From: Chromera velia | Lineage: Eukaryota > Sar > Chromeraceae | Assembly: GCA_018398765.1 (NCBI GenBank) | Contig: JAHBMJ010005839.1 | Coordinates: forward strand, 1 to 22,500 | Direction: 5' to 3' | Length of the DNA: 22,500 bases | Shown here: in pieces, positions 10,443-19,743 of the stretch | How the letters are laid out: each line of letters opens with the position of its first letter | Numbering within the stretch: the first letter of the stretch is position 1 | Made by a program: the position numbers and the translations under genes | Notes under the pieces: generated by a model | Told to the model about the DNA's origin: nothing | Seen by the model: the letters and a program-made list of their open reading frames with translations, nothing else | Database searches by the model: none

Positions 10443-12588
10443 CTATTGCCCCCGCTGTGTCTCTTCGCTGCTTTCTGTCTGCACAGCACCATCTGACGCA
10501 AAAGCCCTCCTTGCCTGGGCCCCCATCACTCCTTCTCCACCTTCCACAAATACATTCTCCTTCTCCCTCTCCCCCCCCACATCCCCTGCCTCACTGCCCA
10601 CGGTCGTGTTCGTTCCAGAGGAAACCATGACTGCCCCCCCCTCTGCTTCCCTCGGTGCGACTACCCCACTGGGAGACGCATTGCTTGGCGAGGAACCCTC
10701 AAGCGAAGGTAGGGAAGCAGAGGAATCACGGTCGGCTGTTGGGGGAACAGAGGGGGTCTCGGAAGACAGAAAAGCCTGCCTGTCTCTCAGTACTGCCTCT
10801 CCCGCTGCCCCCTGAGAGACAGAAGGCCTCTCTCTGTCGTTCCTCAGTCCTTCAATGTTTCCAACGTCCTGTGGAGACGGGAGGGGAAGTGTTGTCTCAT
10901 CATCATCCTGAGTTGCGGCATCCCTCAGCCGCCGCCCCCGCACATTTCGAGCAATCCATCTGCGCACAAAGTCTTGCACTCTGCGAGCGGATTCAGCCAT
11001 TCGTGCTTCTGCAGATGCAAAGTCACTCGCTGCTTCAGGCTCTGTACCCCCCTCTGGAATGGGGGGAAGGGCAAGAAGGCCCTCCCCTCCTTCCTGTGTC
11101 TCAGCACCCCCCTCTGCCTCTCCCTGGTCTTCCTGGTTGGACATTGCATCATCGGACACTGGGATGTCCTCTTCCTCATTCTCTTCTTCCATCTCTCCCC
11201 CGTCATTCTCATCCTCACCCGCCCCGTCCTGATCATGCTCAGCGCCCCCCTCCCACACACCCCATCGGAGACGCACAACCCCCTCAGAGTCGGTCTCGAT
11301 CCCCCGAAGTTCGTGGTCGATCTCGGCGATGTACTCTGTCTGAGCCCGTTTGGCCGCAGACAGACGTGCAAGGGCGTCACCAAGAGCCAAGAACCGCAAC
11401 ACCTCTCGAATCTGCAAATAAAAACATGGGAAAGATACGCTCACCCACGTATACTTACACAAAAGGCAGTGACTGAAGAAACGAGAGAGACATACATGAA
11501 AACGCCTATACACGCTGAAGAGAAGGCTCAGAGGGCCCACACAGGAAAAGAAGGCCACGCTGGCAGCAGACACTCAGGAATAAACAGAGTCCGATGAATG
11601 CAAAGCAGCGACTGAAAAAACGTCTGAACCATGTCAGGCAGAAAACGGAAGGAGACGAAAAGAGAAAAATTAGAACCTGCCCCAACACAGAATGGGGAAA
11701 GCGTATGAATGTGAACAGTTTTGACCCCCTATGGCGAAACGGACGTACAGTAAAATATCCTCTTCCGTTTGGAGGGGACACCTCGAGAGGTTTCTCAAAT
11801 TCCTTCACACCAATGGACCCCCCAAGTTTCAGAGAGTGACCGTTGAACCCAACAGCCCTCGAGAACCCCCCCCCCTTCTCCACAAACTCAGGGAACACTT
11901 CCTCTGGATGGACAAGGTCTCCCACGGGAAGACCCACAGGATCCCTACGAGCAGCGTCGTCAGTTCGGTAGAGGAAGATCTCCTCGTCTTCCTCTTCCTC
12001 GTTGCCACATCCCTCCCAGGCATCCAACAGCCAATCCCACCCCAAGCGCTCTGCAAATTCCATCGTAGGCTTTCCATCCTTTCCCTTCTCGGACTCGGTA
12101 GGGATTCTGACGGCGGTGGCGATACCATCAAGGGTGAAGGGTGTGTCCCCCTCCATCAAACAGTGTTCGTGAAGCATCTCAAGGGTGTTTCTCGAGGGAA
12201 AGTGGTACCTGTCTCTGAACTGATATCCATTGTCAGTCATCTGAGTCTCAATCTCGGCAGAATCGAAAAGGGGGGCCAAGTGCCCTGCAGGGATATTGCT
12301 TGCATATCGCTTTTGCCAGTCATTCAACAGACCTCCCACATGACGGAGAGGTGTGGGCTGTCTTATCCTCGCGACGGGAGTGGGCAGAACCCCCCACTGA
12401 GCCTTGTAAGCAGACTCAACCACAGAGACGGTGCCTATGTTTCCATACACACTCTGGCAAGTGGGGAACAAAGCGGCCCAAGAGACAGGATCAAGGAATC
12501 TGACAATCGCGATCTGAGCATCTTCAGTAAGCTCCACGAATGTCAGCCCTTCCCCCTCTCCGTCGCTGTCTTCTTTTGTCAAAGCCAT
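10443..12588 (-). CDS. F-box-like protein with acidic region and IQ-like motif, two exons
   Basis: Exon 1 is 12588-11677 and exon 2 is 11411-10443. The 265-bp intron runs from CAG|GTTCTA to TTTGCAG, phase 0 on both sides, giving 626 residues. It starts at a true ATG in a TATGG context. Residues about 17-50 resemble an F-box (FVELTED…IVRFLDPVSW…LFPTCQSVYG), the Skp1-binding element of SCF ubiquitin ligases. Residues 51-304 are a soluble, Trp- and Gly-containing region I do not recognise, with an acidic run near 204. Exon 2 has a helical start, a very acidic stretch at about 361-412, then VQDFVRRWIAR at 449-459. That fits the calmodulin-binding IQ pattern (IQxxxRxxxxR) except for the usual Gly. 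The last ~150 residues are Ser/Pro/Glu-rich and probably disordered. The F-box is a motif-level match only; function is not established. Confidence 0.7.
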
Positions 12589-13273
12589 ATTTGTACTTCC
12601 TCGATCCCTCGGGACCTAAAGATCTTTCTTCCTCAGTAAAAGGGGACTACTCCCAGAACCCCCAAGTCCTCTCTACAAGCACAAAGCTCAGAAGCGTGAC
12701 TACAGACAACCTGACGGCCACTTAAGACAATGACCAAGTGTCAAGCAGCACCCGCACGACCGATCTAATTCTGAGGACAAGAAAAAGCCGGGCAAAAACT
12801 CACTCGAAAACCCTGGACTGTACGCAAAGCGGCAGAAAATGACAAGCTGGGGGCCTGGGGATGCTGAATCAAGCACTGCCAAGCGATTGCAAGAGGCTGG
12901 TCTGTTCGGAAACTTGGCACTGAAAGAGAGAAAGTCCCTCACTGAGAGGCCGGCTTGAGAGACGGCCCTCGAATAGTAGTAGTAACGCGCGGTCGACCAG
13001 AAAAGTCCCGGAAAGTCCACGCAAATTGATCGCAAATTGTGCTCCCGGCCCGGCAAAGCGATTTTGGACACTTCCGCGATCACAACAGACATCAACAGAC
13101 AGCAACGCGCAGTAAGTTGGCAACAGCTAGAGAAGGGATCGAACTTTAATTGTCGATGACTTCATTAAACGTCCTCAGTCATATATACCTTGGCACAACC
13201 TTTGACAGCACGTACCGAGAGTTCTCTGAAGCTGCTTCTTCAGGCCAAGTGCCAAAAATCTTCCCGCTTCAGC
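12589..13273. promoter_or_regulatory. Shared upstream region of two divergent genes
   Basis: 685 bp separate the start codons of the minus-strand F-box-like gene and the plus-strand LPMO gene, so both promoters and 5' UTRs should lie here. No TATA box or other element can be named with confidence. There is no supported coding sequence; open frames crossing the interval begin at non-ATG codons. Confidence 0.55.
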
Positions 13274-14872
13274 ATGTTGCCGAATTCTGTGGCGTCACTT
13301 CTTTCACTTGTCCTGGGTTTCACTCACTTTCATCAAGGAGAGGCGCACGGCTGGGCAGAGTTCCCCAAAGCACGGCAACAGTTCTGCTATGAAGATGGAA
13401 CGAACGGGAGGTGGTTCAACAGCTTCGACAACTCTGCGTGTCAGGCTGCCTTTGACGTTTCTGGAGAGTACGCAATGGTGCAGAGAAACGAGTTCGCTTC
13501 GAATGTTCTCAACTTCAATGATCAACAAGCAGTAGAGGCAGTCGTGAGGGACGGGCTTCTTTGTTCAGGTGGAGATACAAGGAAGGCGGGGATGGACGTC
13601 CTCACTGCATTCTGGCCGAGAACGGAGTTGGCTGCTGGACAAACGTTCACCTACAGATTCCGAGCAACCGCCCCCCACTCCCCCTCCTTCTGGAGGTTCT
13701 ATATCACCAAACCTGACTTCAATCCCGCAACTAAGGCTCTCGCATGGTCTGACCTCGAGTTCCTCGTAGAATTCGGGAATATTCCCGTTGTCAATGGATT
13801 CTACACAATGGATATCCAGATGCCCAACAGACCTGAAGGCTCCACCGCAACTTTCTACACCCGATGGCAGAGGGACGATCCTGCCGGTGAAGGCTTCTAC
13901 ATGTGTTCTGACGTCACCATCACAGGCGGCACCGGGACCGGCACAACCACCCCCTCTCCAGAAACTACCACCACTACCACTCAAGCCTCTTCAGGAAACC
14001 CCCAGTGCTCTGGTGCTCCTTGCCCAAACTCCTCCCAATGCCGCTCACGATGGAATTTCTGCGGAACTACCAGCGCTCACTGCAACGACCAATCCACCTG
14101 GGTGCCTTCATGCAACGGAGGAACTACACCCACAACCACCACACCTGCTCCCAGCACCACTACTACCACCACAACTCAAGCAGCAACTACAGCCTCACCT
14201 CCCACAAGCGGACAGTGCGGCACCCCCTGTCCTAATACCTCTCTTTGCCGTTCTAAATGGGGATTCTGTGGTTCCTCCCCTGCGTATTGTAACGCTGAGT
14301 CGCTCTGGACCCCCGCCTGTCTCTCTGACGGCACCCCCACGACAACCCCCACACCTCCTCCCACCACCACCACACCCGCTCCACCTACCACCACAGCCCC
14401 GACAGGCTCAGCGAAGTTCTACGCAAAGAGCTGGACGGGTGGTACAGTAGTGGGCGGAGTTTGGAGGCACTTCTGTGCGTGTGCAGAGGTTTCGTGGGCG
14501 ACCCCCTTCTCCTCTGAGGGTGCGTGCCTTGACAGCTGGAGAAACGAAGACGTGCCCTGTGCGGACGCACGGAGGCTGATGGGAGACGAGGACACCTTCC
14601 CACTGCGCACACAGGGTAAGTGAGAAGAGGAGAAGAGATAGTTACACCAAGAGAGGTCTGAGTGTACGTTCGATTTCTCGGTAGATCCCTCTATCTGTTC
14701 CCTCACACTCTCTCTCGCCTGTTCCGTCTCTCTCATCTCCCTTTCCTGCTGTCTTCGTCTATCTGTTCTCTTTCACTCTCTCCTTCTCTCTGTCTCGGGG
14801 TCCCTGTCTCTGTCTCTGTCTCTCTCTCTCTCTATTTATCTATCTATCTATCTATCTCTATCTATCTATCTA

Positions 14873-14914
<42 letters not shown>

Positions 14915-15152
14915 AGTGTGGGTGTATGTGTGCATACATGTGCGCGTGTGCTTGTGCTTGCATGCATGTGTTCGTGTGCGTGTGCGTGTACTTTTCGCCT
15001 TCGTCTTCCCCTCTCCGAGTCAAAAAAGTTCTCCGACAAAACAAGCAAGACGCAAGTCCAAAGATCGATACGGAGAGTTCTCTGTCTTGGAGATGCATGC
15101 ATGATCTTTTTTTTTTTTGCTATTTGCAGGCGTGCCTCGGGACGAACACTGA
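13274..15152 (+). CDS. Secreted AA10-type lytic polysaccharide monooxygenase with two hevein-like (CBM18) modules
   Basis: Exon 1 is 13274-14615 and exon 2 is 15130-15152 (AGG|GTAAGT to TTTGCAG, phase 1), giving 454 residues. The ATG at 13274 gives a signal peptide of about 24 residues ending GEA, so the mature protein begins HGW. A free N-terminal His is what the copper histidine brace of LPMOs requires. The second brace His is H135 in ATAPHSPSFWRFYITKP, and F208 in GFYMCSDV is the likely axial Phe. Residues 25-217 follow bacterial (actinomycete-like) AA10 enzymes, which oxidatively cleave chitin or cellulose. Thr/Pro linkers join two six-Cys hevein-like domains, 245-280 and 315-349 (CPNxSxCRSxWxFCG). 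Residues about 380-454 are an unrecognised Cys-containing tail. The long uninterrupted exon contrasts with the six-intron DnaJ gene. The LPMO call is strong; substrate is inferred as chitin from the CBM18 modules. Confidence 0.88.
14616..15129 (+). other. Intron of the LPMO gene, microsatellite-rich
   Basis: This 514-bp intron opens with GTAAGT and closes with a poly-T tract and TTTGCAG. It contains pyrimidine-rich TCTC/TCTG sequence (about 14755-14834), a TCTA tract and a TG tract. If retained, translation would stop at 14621-14623 and replace the last six residues with a single Lys. Confidence 0.85.
14833..14912 (+). repeat. (TCTA)n followed by (TG)n microsatellite
   Basis: TCTA units from about 14833 to 14873 change directly into an almost pure TG run at 14876-14912, all inside the LPMO intron. 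Confidence 0.94.
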
Positions 15153-16440
15153 TTGATAACAGATACCTTGAGGAGCAACCTCACTTTTCTGGAATTGACT
15201 GGCCATTTCGTCTTGTTGTTGGTCTTGAAACGGCAAGGTTGCCTGACCAAGACGACACTTCAAATACATGAAGATTCATCGAGATGAGTGAATCCTCTCT
15301 CATGCACTCTTCAGTTTTATTTCCTTTGTTTCGTGTTTGTTTAGATTGTTTCGTGTTTGTGTTGACTGACTTTGTGTGCATGAGTGAGGTTTTTTGGTTG
15401 GGAAAGGAATGGGGTTGGTTTGAAAGACTTCGGAAATGGGACTCTATATGCATGCAACGAGGAGTACAGACAGAAGACATCTCTCCTGCATGCCTGTCAG
15501 AACAGCAAGCAAGAGTTTTGATGGATCGAGGGAAGCGTGGATGCATCGACGCTTTGCGGGTTTAGTAGAAAGGTCACGTCAGACACATCCATCTGGCTCT
15601 TTAATTGTTCGACCTTCTTTTTCATTAAATGTGTGCAAGCTTGCTTTCGAAATGGGTGACTGGATCATTGAGTGCTTCTGTTTGGGGGTTCCAGCTGTGC
15701 AAATCCTGCCAGCGAGTATCAGATTGTTGTAAGAGCATTCTTGCGCGTCTTGCATGGTGTGCCTCTTCTTTTCTCTGCATACAGGGACCCGGTCCGCAGT
15801 TTCTGCAAACGACCAGAAAATCGTAGAGCGTACTTGCATGTTCATGTTTTGGATTCCAGTTTCTTCATGTTTTGGATTCGTCACGCTCCTCCTCGCTTCC
15901 AATTTGATCGTTCTTCTTCTTGAAGGAATGAGCGATATCTCTTTACCGACTTTTTGAAAAGTTCGAAGCCCTGCACAACAGAAATGAAAATGGTGCCGAT
16001 CGAGTCACTGTAGACGTGTTTTCTGAGAGTGGTAATGAAGGCATGCAAGGAAGGCCGGCCGGGGGAAGAACATGCAGGCAGGCAGCGCTCGTTGGTGCAT
16101 CAATTCAGACATAACATGGCAGCTAGTATGGCAGCCATATACTTGCTACAATGGCCATCGAAGGCTGCCTGGACGTTCTTGGGCCATGCAAATATATTTC
16201 TTGACGTACAGCCACTGACCCGTGCACTAGCTGGCTTTTGCACTGGCAGTCTACTAGGCAGTGTATCTATTATCTAGTTCTTGATTTAATTATAACACTT
16301 TGAAACTAGTTTTGAAACATCATACTAAAAAAGTAGATAAAAACTATGTTTATGGTATAAAAACTAATATTTCTAGGCAAAAACTAGGTTAAAGAATCAG
16401 TTCTGTAATTAGCTAGGTATCGGAATCTAAATCGGAATAG
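15153..16440. other. Non-coding region downstream of the LPMO gene
   Basis: No gene is supported. The start should hold the LPMO 3' UTR. Two short exact direct repeats are visible: 15 bp at 15326-15340 and 15346-15360, and 16 bp at 15841-15856 and 15864-15879. From about 16260 the sequence turns AT-rich up to the retrotransposon tail. Confidence 0.5.
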
Positions 16441-17440
16441 ACTTGATTGATTGATTGATTGATATATTCCGCCCTAGGGCTTTCCCGCTATGTTTATCTA
16501 TCGCCAGAGCTAGCAGGGCGGGGCGTTCTCCAGCCTAAGCTGAGGTATCAGACCCCACCCTCGGAGCCCGCCAGAGTCTGTTGCCCTGGCCGCTGCTACA
16601 TGATTATTCGTTGTTCGAGCCACGGCTCTGGATCCGTGTTGGCTTTCCGGCCTGAAAATCGATCTGAAACGGCATGCAATTTGGGCTTCCTCGCTCTTCT
16701 TGTTCGCTTTATCAATCTTCTTCTGCGGCTCCCTCCTTCCCCACCCTAATGCTCCTTCGGTCATCTCTAAGTTATCAATTGTCTCCTCATATTCTTTTGT
16801 TAGTTTCTCGATCGCCCGCTGCCTTCCGGTGATTCCTGCATGTCTGGCCGCCAGAGCATCTCCCTCTAGGTGTCCGTACCATCCTGGACACTCCTCAAAG
16901 ACCCTCCGTCTGAATGATGCCCATCCCAAAAACTTATCCACTGCGGTATGACATTCATTCAACAGAAAGCAGAAAAGCGTCGAGTTGTCTCTTTTTCTCT
17001 CTTCTCTGTTGAGCCCTTCTCTTTTTATGGCTGCCTTTCTGGCTCTTTCTTCCATCTTGCTATCCCATTTCTCTTCTATCTTCCTAAACATCTTTGCTCT
17101 CTCTCTCTGTCAAAAACAGGACATTCTGTCACCAGATGGATTTTATCTTCCACCACCTCGATTCCCAACCACCCTCGACAGAACTGGCACGTCCTTTTCT
17201 GTAACGGCACCTTCTCTCCCCCCCTTACCGGAATTTTTCCCTGAGTCGCAGCTATAGCCCTGTCTCTCACCCTGCATGTTGCTCTCCTCCTATGTTCCGA
17301 TCGCGGTGCCACTCTCATACAGCAAAAAGGGGCTCTTTTTATTCTCTCTCTGTCTATTTTCATTGTCGAGCCAACCTTTCTACCTGCTCTGTCTTCAATT
17401 AAACAAAGAAAGGTGGAGACTTGATGATAGGGATAGCTAT
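16441..17440 (-). pseudogene. Decayed 3' end of a non-LTR (LINE-type) retrotransposon
   Basis: On the minus strand, a frame from upstream of 17363 to 17076 encodes a basic segment ending in C-X2-C-X13-H-X4-C (TCQFC…H…TECP, 17189-17121). This is the zinc-knuckle-like pattern typical of the C-terminal end of LINE reverse-transcriptase proteins. The reading frame then shifts within a GA repeat near 17095-17105 and continues as a Lys/Glu/Arg-rich frame, 17091-16510. Beyond the stop codon, the 3' end is an untranslated stretch and a tandem TCAA tail (TTGA on +, 16446-16463), as in LINEs that end in simple repeats. The reverse-transcriptase core and endonuclease are missing, so this is a 5'-truncated, frameshifted copy. 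Element clade cannot be assigned by eye. Confidence 0.6.
16446..16463 (-). repeat. (TCAA)n tail of the LINE remnant
   Basis: Four to five TTGA units on the + strand sit exactly where the 3' tail of the minus-strand element is expected. Confidence 0.8.
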
Positions 17441-17527
17441 CGTATCGATATTATATCGGTATCGGTATTGAGGTATCGACTATCAGTTCTTTTTCGAGCG
17501 GCCGGCCGAGTATCGGTTAGTATCGGC
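17438..17527 (+). repeat. Degenerate TATCG(G) repeat cluster
   Basis: Seven TATCG words, several as GTATCGGT, lie within 90 bp, interrupted by a GC-rich patch with GGCCGGCC. It abuts the 5' limit of the LINE remnant. Confidence 0.75.
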
Positions 17528-18649
17528 CTGCTTAGAGCTTCACTGTGTAGGACTAGGCTATATACTATGTGGTAAGGCGCGCGCCGGGCCGCGGGCCTCG
17601 GTGACCACGGGCGTGGCTGGGTCCAGTAACACATATATACCGCTCCATGCATGCGGAACCGGCAACCGGCTCCAGCGCATGTACTGAATTCAGCCTTGGA
17701 ATAGCCCAACTTGCATCGCTTCAAGACAAACTAGACTGCACCGTTCCTGACTCGCTTTCACTAGGTTTCTAACTCGTTCATACCTTGATCTGTTTCTATA
17801 TGCTGAGCCATGCCTTTATCTTCGTTTGCTATTTATCTGTTTTTTTTTAACAAAAAAAAATTTAATATATATACCCTGCTAGGTACCCTGCAGGTAGCTA
17901 GGATTTCACATACAGGATTTTGAGCTATAGAATTTTATAGGATTTCAGCTAGAATTGTAGTAGCAGATTTTAATCGATCATTTTATGAGATTTTAACTAG
18001 GATTTAAGTTTATAGTAGTAGTGTTCCAATGATAGTGGTATAGTAGCTAAAAACAGGCAGATTTAGCGATATTTTGAATTAAACTTAACCTACAAAACCA
18101 ATTTTAGACTAGTAAAAATCATATTTTTAGTATTTATTAAAAGTTTATTATAATAAAACTGAATGTTCATCATTTTACGACTGAAGTATAACTACTATAT
18201 ATCATTGTGTATAGCCTATATTATTTGAGTATAATCATTCCAGGGCTTTAAATTGCTAATAAGTTAAGTAGTAGTTCAGCTTTAAAATAAGTCTAGCAAC
18301 TGTTTTTACCAGAGTTTTTCCTTGAACTACCATGGTAGTGGTACACGCCTTCAACTCCGCTGGTTACCATCTCATGCTTACCAAACTGACGGCAACTCGC
18401 TGCTTGCTAAAAGGGGCTGGTAGTAACTCCTAACCATACTGTGTAGATTTAACAGACTATTAGACTAAGAATCAGCCGCTATATAGAAACGTTCAGGATT
18501 TTGAATTTTTAAATTCGCTAAAAGAAAACCTTGACACTGAAAAAGAAATGTTCATTCATATTTAGTATCGTTTGGTGACAGGGTTTTTGAAATATAATAT
18601 CCTTTTCAATTAATAGAAGATCACTGGCATTTCACAACTATGCGAGTCA
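17528..18649. other. AT-rich spacer
   Basis: No gene is supported. A short GC-rich part to about 17760 gives way to AT-rich sequence. It includes a degenerate series of GATTT-type words (AGGATTT and close variants) at about 17900-18006 and TA/CTAG-containing stretches. It separates the LINE remnant from the 3' end of the minus-strand methyltransferase gene. Confidence 0.5.
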
Positions 18650-19700
18650 CTACGGTTTCGGCAGTGAATCCGGATTTTGAATTCGTGCGACCGCCGACTT
18701 CTTTTTCTTTTTTCTGTTTTTTCCTTGACGCCAATTCTCTTTGCCCCCTGATTTTTCAGCAGACTCATCTGAGGGCCTCACCCATGAGGATTTGGCAGTA
18801 AGGGGGTCAATCTTTGGTCGATCTGATGCTGAAGAACCCGCGACTTCTCGTGCACTCTGCACCAGACCACATTTATCCAGTGGTAAACCGTCCCATGCGA
18901 TTGAAAATTCATCTTCATCCTCATCATCTTCATCTTCGTCCATGGCTCTGTCTCTCCTCTGCTCCTTCCGCTTCTTCTTCTCAGTGTAGACCACTCGCTC
19001 GCCTTTGAACTTCACCCGCTCGAGCTCGGAGTTCGCCATACGGTCCTGCCGCGTAATCAGAATGCCCGACAGGGGCTCCAGAGTCCTGCAGCAAGGGGAT
19101 AAGCAACTCAAATCAAATACTGTACGCAAAAATACAAAACTATGCTGCAGTACAATCACACTTCTTGAGTCAGCGGCGAGGGCTCAAATCTTCCGTACTG
19201 AGTTCACAGCAATCTGGTGAGGTCTATTTGAATGAATGAGATGCGAAATCTGAATCAAGAGGAGGGGACCTTTCATCGGCAACTTCTCCGAAACGCCGCA
19301 CGCATGCCTCTTTCTCTTCCTTCTCCTCAACTGCTTTGAGAATGACGACTGAAGGTGAGGATGACGGACTCCATCTTCAGACAACGCCGGAATGGGTGTG
19401 CATACATATGTATGAAATGATTGTGCAGTTCCATCCAGCCGCCCTGCCTGGCTGCCTGATGCGAGCACTCACCTGTCTGCTGTGATGAAGATCCAGGGGT
19501 CGATGAGGTTCTGCTTCCGTGCGAAGCTGTACCTGAAATACTTCCGGATGTTTTTGTCCTCCAAAATGGCTGCAGGCAGGCAGGCAGGCAGGCAGGGAAG
19601 GAGGTAGGAGGTGAGAGACAGAAGAACTTGAGAGGAGAAATCGGAGAGGAGGGCAGACACATGAAACTCATTGCGAGCACACACGCACACACACACACAC

Positions 19701-19743
<43 letters not shown>

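Noticed and set aside
13190-13273. Longer N terminus for the LPMO starting at 13190
   Set aside because: The codon there is TTG. The ATG at 13274 gives a clean signal peptide that exposes the catalytic His.
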